Positions 17,995 through 24,343 of a stretch of DNA of 24,343 nt are shown piece by piece. Position numbers and translations under genes: made by a program. The DNA comes from Gemmatimonadota bacterium (GTDB lineage: Bacteria > Gemmatimonadota > Gemmatimonadetes > Gemmatimonadales > Gemmatimonadaceae). The stretch is taken from contig JAQBPZ010000301.1 in the NCBI GenBank assembly GCA_028287225.1, forward strand, positions 1-24,343. Direction: 5' to 3'. Under the pieces are notes generated by a model, which had not been told where the DNA came from, did no database searches, and saw only the letters and a program-made list of their open reading frames with translations. Positions within the stretch are counted from its first letter, which is position 1, and each line of letters opens with the position of its first letter.

Positions 17995-20035
17995 ATGCAC
18001 AACCAGACCGCGCTCATCGCCATCCTCGCCGCCGGGTTCGGGCTGGCGTTCCTGCTCGCGCTCCTCGCGACCAGGCTTCGGCTGCCGCCGATCCTGGGCT
18101 ACCTGCTCGCGGGGGTGGTGGTGGGCCCGTTCACGCCGGGCTACGTTGCCGACGCGGGGCTCGCGACGCAGCTGGCCGAGATCGGGGTGATCCTCCTGAT
18201 GTTCGGCGTGGGGCTGCACTTCTCCATCGCCGACCTCCTCGCCGTTCGCAGGATCGCCGTGCCCGGCGCCCTCGCGCAGATCGCCGTGGCCACGCTGCTC
18301 GGCACCCTCGTCTCGCATCTCTGGGGGGTGGTCGTGGGGCACCGGGCTGGTGTTCGGGCTCTCGCTCTCGGTGGCGAGCACCGTCGTGCTGCTGCGCAAC
18401 CTGGAGGACCGCGGCGCCCTCGATTCGGTGGACGGGCGCATCGCCGTCGGGTGGCTCATCGTGGAGGACCTGGCGACCGTCCTCGCCCTCGTCCTGCTCC
18501 CGCCACTGGCGAGCGCGCTCGGCGGCACCACGGACCCTGGTGCCACCGCGGGAAGCATCTGGGCCACCCTGGGGATCACGCTCATCAAGGTCGCCGCCTT
18601 CGTGGCGCTCATGCTGGTGGTCGGCCGCCGAGCGGTGCCGCGGCTGCTCGAGCGCGTCACGCAGACGGGATCGCGCGAGCTCTTCACCCTCGCAGTGCTC
18701 GCGGTGGCCCTCGGCATCGCCTTCGGCGCCTCCGCGCTGTTCGGTGTCTCCTTTGCGCTCGGCGCCTTCTTCGCGGGCGTGATCGTCAGCGAGTCGGCCT
18801 ACAGTCACGAGGCGGCAACCAACGCGCTGCCGCTCCAGGACGCGTTCGCGGTCCTGTTCTTCGTGTCCGTGGGAATGCTCTTCGACCCCACGATCCTCGT
18901 GCGGCAGCCCCTCGAGGTGCTCGCCGTGGTCGCGATCATCATCATCGGCAAGTCGCTGGCGTCGCTCCTCATCGTGCTCGCCTTCCGCTACCCGCTGCAC
19001 ACCGCCCTGCACATCTCGGCGAGCCTCGCGCAGATCGGCGAGTTCTCCTTCATCCTCGCGGCGCTCGGCGTGTCGCTGAAGCTGCTTCCACCCGAAGCGC
19101 AGAGCCTCATCGTGGCTGGTGCGCTGCTCTCCATCACCCTCAACCCGATCGCCTTCACCATCGTTGACATCGTGGGACGCCGCGCGCTGGCCCGTCACGG
19201 CCGGCCCAGCACCCCCGAGCCCGTGGCGGGCCCGGTCGCGTCACGCCCTCCGCAGGTGGACCCGGCGCAGCTCGACGGACACGCGGTGCTCGTCGGCTAT
19301 GGGCGGGTTGGCGCGCCGGTGGCCGACGAGCTCGCGGCGCAGGAGATCCCGTTCGTCGTGGTGGAGCAGAGCCGCGACCGGGCCGAGGAGATGCGCGTGC
19401 GCGGGCTCCCGGTCATTGCGGGCGATGCCACGCGCGAGGAGGTGCTCGTGCAGGCACGGCCGGAGCGCGCGCGGCTCGTGATCGTGGCCTCCCCGGATGC
19501 ATACGAGACGCGCGCGATTCTCGCCCTGGTGCGCCGGCTCGCGCCCCACGTGGAGGTGATCGTCCGCGCCTACAGCGAGGAGGAGCGCGCGTACCTGGAG
19601 TCGCATGGCGCCACGCGCGCGATCGTCGCCGAGCGCGCCCTGGGCGTGGGCTTGGCGCGGTACGCGCTCCGGTACTTCGGGTCGGACGGCAGCCTGGACG
19701 CGCTCGCGCCATGGCCATCGGCGCCCTGGGCGGCGTGCTCGCCGTGCGATCGTCGCGGCCGCGGTCCGATCGCATCACGGAGGCAGCGGCATGGCACAGG
19801 CGGGAGCCACGGGAACGGCGGGAACGGTGACGTCCGCCGACGGAACGACGATCGCGTACACGAAGCGCGGCGACGGACCGGCGGTCGTCATGATCGATGG
19901 CGCATTCTGCTATCGCGACAACGGCCCATCGGCCGACGTCGCGCCGCTCCTCGCGCAGCACTTCATGGTGTACACGTACGACCGGCGCGGGCGCGGCGCG
20001 AGCGGCGACACGGCACCGTACGCCGTGACGCGTGA
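17995..20035 (+). pseudogene. CPA2 family K+(Na+)/H+ antiporter with RCK domain (KefB/YbaL-like), frameshifted
   Basis: The N-terminus reads from ATG 17995 (MHNQTALIAILAAGFGLAFL, LPPILGYLLAGVVVGPFTPG, EIGVILLMFGVGLHFSIADL). The rest reads in another frame from about 18329: GLVFGLSLSVASTVVLLRNL, GWLIVEDLATV with the conserved acidic transport residues, FALGAFFAGVIVSES, a regulatory RCK/TrkA_N domain (HAVLVGYGRVGAPVADELAA) and ALRYFGSD. Removing one G from the G6 run at 18323-18328 joins the halves as SHLWGWSWGTGLVFGLSLSV, a family-typical sequence. The in-frame stop is at 20035, 245 nt inside the next gene, so natural coding probably ends near 19700-19830. The protein would exchange cations for protons at the inner membrane under nucleotide control. 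Confidence 0.85.
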
Positions 20036-20633
20036 AGTGGAGGACGTTGCCGCGGTCATGCGCCAGGCCGGCGACTCGGCCTCCCTCTTCGGCATGTCGC
20101 CGGGCGCCGCGCTCGCCCTGCACGCGGCGTCGGCCCTGCTGCCGATCCGCAAGCTCGTGCTCTACGAGCCGCCGTACGTCACGCGTGCCGGCGGCGCGAG
20201 CATCACCGCGATGCGCGCGCATCTCCAGGCACTCGTGGCGGCAGACGATCGCGCTGGGGCCGTGCGATACTTCATGCGTGAGGCGTTCGGCGCACCGGCG
20301 GCCGTCGTGCTGGCCATGCCGCTGCTCATGCCCGGCGCGTGGAGGAAGAACAAGGGCGTCGCGCACACGCTTCCCTACGACTTCGCCATCCTCGCCGACC
20401 GGTCGGTGCTGAATGCGCATGCCGCGTCGCAGATCCCGACGCTCGTCATGGGCGGCGCGAAGAGTCCGGCGTCCCTTCGCGACGCGGTCCAGCTCGTGTC
20501 CGCGTCGATGCCGGGTGCACAGTCACTGCTCCTGCCCGGCCGGAACCACGACCTCTCAGCCGCCGCGCCCGACGTCGTGCCGGTGCTGGCGAAGTTCTAC
20601 GCGAGCCCCACGCCACGCATGGCGAGTCACTGA
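19791..20633 (+). CDS. alpha/beta hydrolase
   Basis: A 280-residue alpha/beta-hydrolase-fold protein, probably cytoplasmic. The oxyanion region and following strand read VMIDGAFCYRDNG and VYTYDRRGRGASGD. The nucleophile elbow GMSPG places Ser103 (LFGMSPGAALAL), and the catalytic His is H253 in LLPGRNHDLS. The acidic member would be near TLVMGGAKSPASLRDAV (218-233), where the usual Asp is not obvious. The substrate cannot be told from sequence. GGAGG at 19779-19783 lies 7 nt before ATG 19791, which fixes the start; a longer frame upstream overlaps the antiporter and is non-coding. The gene ends before the repeat-rich spacer and is convergent with the methyltransferase gene. Confidence 0.9.
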   Translation: MAQAGATGTAGTVTSADGTTIAYTKRGDGPAVVMIDGAFCYRDNGPSADVAPLLAQHFMVYTYDRRGRGASGDTAPYAVTREVEDVAAVMRQAGDSASLFGMSPGAALALHAASALLPIRKLVLYEPPYVTRAGGASITAMRAHLQALVAADDRAGAVRYFMREAFGAPAAVVLAMPLLMPGAWRKNKGVAHTLPYDFAILADRSVLNAHAASQIPTLVMGGAKSPASLRDAVQLVSASMPGAQSLLLPGRNHDLSAAAPDVVPVLAKFYASPTPRMASH

Positions 20634-20701
20634 GCTGCGGGCCGGGTGGCCGTACCACGGCTCGCCCGCCAAATGGCCCGCTACGACCGCCCGGTCGGCT
20701 T

Positions 20702-20781
20702 TCCTCCGCGTCCTCCGCGTCTTCCGCGGTCAATGCTGTTGAAGAGCATTCGACCGCGGAGGACGCGGAGGACGCGGAGGA
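20702..20781. repeat. 36-bp-stem inverted repeat made of tandem 9-mers, likely interspersed palindromic repeat
   Basis: The left arm 20702-20737 contains TCCTCCGCG twice (20702-20719) and the variant TCTTCCGCG (20720-20728), then GTCAATGCT. The right arm 20745-20781 is its complement with CGCGGAGGA units. Thirty-six pairs form with one G-U wobble (20722/20761) and one bulged C (20751) around a 7-nt loop. It lies between two convergent genes, so it can end transcription from both sides. The units strongly resemble a repeat I have met in intergenic regions of Gemmatimonadota and Acidobacteria, whose false translations contain AEDAEDAED. Confidence 0.85.
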
Positions 20782-20790
20782 CCACTCAGG

Positions 20791-20856
20791 GCAGACCCCT
20801 CGGCTTTCCCCAGGAAAGCAGGTGCAGGTCCTTCGCTGCGCTCTGGGCGACAACTT
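20791..20856 (-). repeat. half copy of a PERSEG-type interspersed repeat
   Basis: On the minus strand this stretch contains CAGAGCGCAGCGAAGGACCT followed by GCACCTGCTTTCC, a diverged form of the widespread intergenic repeat usually seen as CCTGAGCGAAGCGAAGGATCT, whose spurious translation gives the familiar PERSEG string. It also holds a GCTTTCC-CCA-GGAAAGC hairpin (20803-20819). It abuts the palindromic repeat, so the two elements form a composite. Identification is by pattern memory. Confidence 0.55.
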
Positions 20857-20904
20857 CCGCGTTGCAGACGCACCAGCCGACCGGCGCAGGACCGCGCGTG
20901 TGCG

Positions 20905-21690
20905 CTATGCGCGACCCCGCACTGCGTTCGCGCGGCTGCTGATGGTGATCCGGCCCGTGGAATCGGCCACCGGCAGCCGCTCGCGCAGCCCCGCCACGAG
21001 ACGCGCGAGCGCCGCCGGCGCCATCGCGGCGAGCAGGCCGCCCACGCTCGGCGCGCCGAGGAGGGTCGTCCAGTACGCGTCGAAGTCGGCGAAGCTCCGG
21101 TGCACGGTGATCTCCGTCGTCTCCACGGCACTCAGCCCCGCGCCCGTCCACAGGTCGCGCAGGACATCCAGGCGCGATGCCTCGGGGCTCGGCGGCGCCG
21201 GCACCTCAAGCCCGGACTCACGCAGCTCGCCCAGCAGCGCCGCATGCGGGAATCCCCCACCCAGCATGTCCCACGCGTACGCGGCGACGATGCCGCCCGA
21301 TGCAACGACGCGCGCCATCTCCGCGACGCCCCGTGCCGGCTCGGGCACGAAGAAGATCACGAGCGGCATCACGGCCGCATCCACGGCGTCGTCGGGAAAC
21401 GGAAGCGACATGGCATCGCCCTGCCGGAACTCCGCGACATCCGACGCCAGCCGCGTGCGCGCGTAGGCGAGCTGCGCCTCGGATGGATCGATGCCGTGCA
21501 CCATCGCCGGTGCGCAGCGCTCCACGAGCATCCCGGTGAAGGCGCCGTTGCCGCAGCCGACGTCGAGCCAGCGCAACCCCGGTCCCGGCGCAAGCCAGTC
21601 GAGGAACTGCGCGCCCGCGAGCTGGCTCCACGTCCCCATGTAGCGCTCGTAGGCCGCACCATCATCGAAGCGGATCGGGCCTGGCACCAT
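20905..21690 (-). CDS. class I SAM-dependent methyltransferase
   Basis: A 261-residue methyltransferase of the UbiE/Methyltransf_11 type. SAM-binding motif I is LDVGCGNGAFTGMLVE (about 43-58), followed by the acidic ribose-binding loop GIDPSEAQLAYAR, motif II-like QGDAMSLPFPDDAVDAAV, and GGIVAAYAWDM after a core strand. The C-terminal cap (VETTEITVHRSFADFDAYW) is typical of small-molecule methyltransferases of this group. The acceptor is unknown. GAGGTG lies about 7 nt upstream of ATG 21690, supporting the start. It is divergent from the LLM oxidoreductase across a 180-bp spacer and convergent with the alpha/beta hydrolase through the repeat region. Confidence 0.92.
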   Translation of the reverse strand: MVPGPIRFDDGAAYERYMGTWSQLAGAQFLDWLAPGPGLRWLDVGCGNGAFTGMLVERCAPAMVHGIDPSEAQLAYARTRLASDVAEFRQGDAMSLPFPDDAVDAAVMPLVIFFVPEPARGVAEMARVVASGGIVAAYAWDMLGGGFPHAALLGELRESGLEVPAPPSPEASRLDVLRDLWTGAGLSAVETTEITVHRSFADFDAYWTTLLGAPSVGGLLAAMAPAALARLVAGLRERLPVADSTGRITISSRANAVRGRA

Positions 21691-21870
21691 CGGTGTTCAC
21701 CTCGGTTGGCTGTGGACGGCAGGGATGCGCGCGAAGGCCGAGTATGCGATCCTGGCGGACAGAGCACAACCGCGTGCGTGGGAGGAGTGTCACGCCCTGC
21801 GCGAAGCGCTTAGGATTCGCGCACGCGGCACCGCCGCGCACCATCGCCACATGCAGCACAACAGGCCACG

Positions 21871-22911
21871 ATGAGCACGAGCAGCGCAGTCCAGTTCGGG
21901 CTGGATACCTTCGGCGACGTCACGCTCGGCAGCGACGGGCAGCCACTGCCGCCCGCGCAGGTGATCCGGAACATCGTCGACGAAGCCGTGCTGGCCGACA
22001 CGCTCGGCCTGGACTTCTTCGGGGTCGGCGAGCATCACCGCGCCGACTTCGCCGTCTCGTCGCCGGAGATGGTCCTCGCGGCGATCGCCGGCCGCACCGC
22101 GCGCATCCATCTCGGCTCCGCGGTGACCGTGTTGAGCTCCGACGACCCGGTTCGCGTGTTCCAGCGCTTCTCCACGCTCAACGCCCTGTCCGGCGGGCGC
22201 GCCGAGGTGATCCTCGGGCGTGGCTCGTTCACCGAGTCGTTTCCCCTGTTCGGCTACCCGCTCAACCAGTACGAGCGGCTGTTCGAGGAGAAGCTCGAGC
22301 TCTTCGTCGCGCTCCTGAAGGGAGGGCCGGTCACCTGGCGCGGCAGCACGCGCTCGGCGCTGGTGGACCAGGAGGTCTTTCCGCCCATCGAGAGCGGCAC
22401 GCTGACCACCTGGGTCGGCGTGGGCGGCAGCCCGGATTCGGTGGTGCGCGCCGCGCGCCATGGCCTCCCGATGATGCTCGCCATCATCGGTGGCGATCCC
22501 CGGCGATTCGCGCCGTACGTCGCGCTGTACCACCGGACGCTCGACGAGACGAACCATGCCGGCCTGCCCGTGGGCGTGCACTCGCCGGGCTACGTCGCGG
22601 ACACCGACGAGCGGGCGAGGGAGGAGCTGTGGCCGAGCTACAAGGCGATGCGCGACCGCATCGGGGCCGAGCGGGGATGGCCGCCGATGACGCGCCACGA
22701 GTTCGAGCATGAAGCCGACGGCGGCTCGCTGTACGTGGGGTCGCCCGAGACCGTGTCGCGGCGCATCGCGGCGACGGTCGGCGCGCTGGGCATCGCGCGC
22801 TTCGACATGAAGTACAGCGCCGGCGGACTCTCGCACGAGCGGATGATGCGGAGCATCGAGCTGTACGGAAGCACCGTCGTGCCGCGCGTCAGGGCGCTGG
22901 TCGCGACGTAG
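21871..22911 (+). CDS. LLM class flavin-dependent oxidoreductase (luciferase-like monooxygenase)
   Basis: A 346-residue TIM-barrel oxidoreductase of the bacterial-luciferase superfamily. Characteristic segments are EAVLADTLGLDFFGVGEHHR near residues 38-57, RIHLGSAVTVLSSDDPVRVFQRFSTLNALSGGRAEVILGR (split over about 88-127), the GYPLNQYERLFEEKLELF helix, TTWVGVGGSPDSVVRAARHG, and a C-terminal GSPETVSRRIAATV with FDMKYSAGGL. Such enzymes use FMN, or in some branches F420, to oxidise small organics; cofactor and substrate are not determinable here. The full expected length is present. ATG 21871 has only a weak CAGG upstream. It ends 45 nt before the convergent hypothetical gene. Confidence 0.92.
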   Translation: MSTSSAVQFGLDTFGDVTLGSDGQPLPPAQVIRNIVDEAVLADTLGLDFFGVGEHHRADFAVSSPEMVLAAIAGRTARIHLGSAVTVLSSDDPVRVFQRFSTLNALSGGRAEVILGRGSFTESFPLFGYPLNQYERLFEEKLELFVALLKGGPVTWRGSTRSALVDQEVFPPIESGTLTTWVGVGGSPDSVVRAARHGLPMMLAIIGGDPRRFAPYVALYHRTLDETNHAGLPVGVHSPGYVADTDERAREELWPSYKAMRDRIGAERGWPPMTRHEFEHEADGGSLYVGSPETVSRRIAATVGALGIARFDMKYSAGGLSHERMMRSIELYGSTVVPRVRALVAT

Positions 22912-22956
22912 GGCGGAGCACGGCGCGCTGCCCGAGGGGAGACGGCGCGGTCGTTC

Positions 22957-23214
22957 TCAGTCGCGGAGATCGGGCCGCGCGCTCGAGATGGAGTGCAGCA
23001 GCGTGGCATCCGACCACTTCTGCCAGTCCTCGGGCACGGGGCTGATGTAGCGGCGGTCGGGTCCGCACTCCAGGCAGAGCCAGCTCGCGCGGCGCGGCGC
23101 GCCGAGCTTCGACCCCTCGATGACGGGGTATGCGAACCACGTGCGCCCCTGCGCATCCTGCACCGAGCGCACCGGCGTCTCGTCCTGCTTCTCCGTCACC
23201 CGCTCGGTCATCAC
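22957..23214 (-). CDS. small hypothetical protein, conserved-looking
   Basis: An 84-85-residue soluble protein with no signal peptide or membrane helix. Visible features are GRTWFAYPV, then SWLCLECGPDRRYISPVPEDW, and QKWSDATLLHSI. The arrangement of a short beta-rich start, an aromatic core and a PxDWxxxSDxxL ending resembles small uncharacterised proteins I associate with Gemmatimonadota. The CLEC pair is not repeated, so a zinc site is unlikely. GTG 23214 and ATG 23211 are adjacent starts; GAGGGG lies 8 nt before the GTG and 11 nt before the ATG. G/C third-position bias supports real coding. Function unknown. Confidence 0.65.
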   Translation of the reverse strand: MMTERVTEKQDETPVRSVQDAQGRTWFAYPVIEGSKLGAPRRASWLCLECGPDRRYISPVPEDWQKWSDATLLHSISSARPDLRD

Positions 23215-23411
23215 GGCATCCGCCCCTCAGGTGTGGTTCCCGCCCCCCGTGAGAGGAGACGAACGATCCCGGGGTCCGAAACCATCGCCCGGGTGCCGCC
23301 GCGGAGGGGCCGGCTGGCCGGTGGTTCCCTCCGTGCGCCAAACGCCCGGCGCCCTTGATGCGTACCTTTCCTCGTCAACGCTGCGCATCGCCCTCCCACA
23401 CGCCCCGACCC

Positions 23412-24343
23412 ATGAACCGCTCCACCCTCCTACGCGTAGCGTGCGCGCTCGGCCTCACCGCCGCGCCCGCCCTTGCCGGTGCCCAGAGCTTCACCGTCGC
23501 GAAGTACAGCATCGGCGGGGACGGGGGCACGGACTACCTCACCGCCGAACCCGGCACCGGCCGCGTGTTCGTCTCGCGCGGCTCGCACGTGATGGTGATC
23601 GACGGCAACACCGGGAAGGTGATCGGCGACATCCAGGATACGCCGCGCACGCATGGCATCGCCCTGGTGGCACGTACGGGCCACGGCTTCACGACGAATG
23701 GCGGCGACTCCACCGTCACCGTGTTCGACCTCAAGACGCTCGCGCCGATCTCCAGGGTGAAGATCCCCATGGGTGGGCTGGACGGCATCGCGTACGACCC
23801 GGGCAGCGACCGCGTGATCCTCACGAACCACAGCCGCCCCATCGGCACCGCCGTGGCGCTCGATCCGGCCACGGGCGCCATCCTCGGCTCCGCGGAGCTG
23901 GAGGACAACGCGCCCGAGGGCGCGGTCGGCGACGGCACCGGACGCATCTTCGTCAACAACGAGAGCAAGAACACCATCCAGGTGCTCGACGGACGCACCA
24001 TGGCGGTGCAGGCCTCCTGGCCGCTCACCGGGTGCGAGGGACCCACGGGCATCGCCTTCGACCGTGCGTCCAACCGCATCTTCTCGGGCTGCGGCAAGAC
24101 GTCCGTCGTGGTGGACGCGGCGTCGGGCAAGGTCGTCTCGACGATCGCCAATGGCGACGGCGTCGACGCGCTCGGCTACGACGAGTCGCAGAAGCTGATC
24201 TACATCCCGTCGGGCCGCGACGGCACGGTGACCATCGCGCACCAGGATGCGCCGGATCACTACACGGTGGTGGGCACGGTGGCCACGATGCGCGGTGCCA
24301 AGACCATTGCCGTGGATCCGGTGAACCACGTGGCCTACCTCTT
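23412..24343 (+). CDS. exported YncE-like beta-propeller protein, C-terminus cut by window edge
   Basis: About 310 codons from ATG 23412 to the right edge, with no stop. A signal peptide (MNRSTLLRVACALGLTAAPA, cleavage near GAQ at 25) sends it to the periplasm. The mature part has repeated propeller blades of about 40 residues: GRVFVSRGSHVMVIDGNTGK, DSTVTVFDLKTL, DGIAYDPGSDRVILTN, GTGRIFVNNESKNTIQVLDG and ASNRIFSGCGKTSVVVDAAS. These match YncE-type seven-bladed surface or periplasmic proteins of unknown function, some with DNA- or ligand-binding reports. No clear Shine-Dalgarno precedes the ATG. The 197-bp spacer upstream (divergent from the small hypothetical gene) shows no further gene. Confidence 0.88.
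   Translation, partial: MNRSTLLRVACALGLTAAPALAGAQSFTVAKYSIGGDGGTDYLTAEPGTGRVFVSRGSHVMVIDGNTGKVIGDIQDTPRTHGIALVARTGHGFTTNGGDSTVTVFDLKTLAPISRVKIPMGGLDGIAYDPGSDRVILTNHSRPIGTAVALDPATGAILGSAELEDNAPEGAVGDGTGRIFVNNESKNTIQVLDGRTMAVQASWPLTGCEGPTGIAFDRASNRIFSGCGKTSVVVDAASGKVVSTIANGDGVDALGYDESQKLIYIPSGRDGTVTIAHQDAPDHYTVVGTVATMRGAKTIAVDPVNHVAYL

Noticed and set aside
16864..18717. 617-codon minus-strand frame over the kinase and antiporter
   Set aside because: Serine/arginine-rich shadow spanning two real genes and their spacer.
20702..20781. CRISPR array or variable tandem repeat
   Set aside because: The 9-mers are contiguous without spacers and are arranged as two inverted arms, so a palindromic element explains them better.

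Overview
The window is GC-rich (about 70% by eye), gene-dense bacterial chromosome with strong G/C bias at third codon positions. It has no tRNA, rRNA, transposase, phage or CRISPR signal. The gene families, a small tryptophan-rich hypothetical protein and two recognisable intergenic repeat types suggest a soil or environmental lineage such as Gemmatimonadota. That placement is inference; no marker gene is present.

Layout. 1-1796: an AI-2E/PerM-type transporter cut by the left edge (minus), an HdeD-family membrane protein broken by a one-base frameshift (plus), and the 3' remnant of a heavy-metal P1B-ATPase (minus). 2129-5601: a tight plus-strand run of M20 amidohydrolase, TRIC/UPF0126 channel, a possible 19-codon coupling ORF, and a DHA2-type MFS exporter. 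5607-6685: a translationally coupled minus-strand peroxiredoxin-DsbA pair. 6893-8578: a divergent, exported PQQ-type beta-propeller. 8863-11958: a multi-PAS hybrid histidine kinase, convergent with a cardiolipin-synthase-like PLD protein (11965-13254). 13415-15644: a minus-strand run of NAD(P)-binding F420-reductase-like protein, catechol-2,3-dioxygenase-like VOC protein, and a truncated zwf 5' end abutting the out-of-frame 3' end of an unrelated gene.

16022-20633 (plus): a membrane PAS histidine kinase, a KefB/YbaL-type CPA2 antiporter with a frameshift in a G6 run, and an alpha/beta hydrolase. 20634-20904: a repeat-rich convergent spacer with a 36-bp inverted repeat built of 9-mers and a half copy of a second interspersed repeat. 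20905-24343: a methyltransferase, an LLM flavin oxidoreductase, a small conserved-looking hypothetical protein, and an exported YncE-like beta-propeller cut by the right edge.

How the genes fit together. Peroxiredoxin plus DsbA is a plausible thiol-redox unit. The amidohydrolase/TRIC/MFS run looks like one transcription unit, as does the reductase/VOC pair. Sensor kinase plus K+/H+ antiporter suggests envelope or ion-stress sensing. Both histidine kinases lack an adjacent stand-alone response regulator. I see no convincing undescribed multi-gene system. The most notable items are the four damaged genes (two frameshifts in or beside homopolymers and two truncations), the composite repeat region, an 18-nt motif shared by three spacers, and the HKD variant in the PLD protein.
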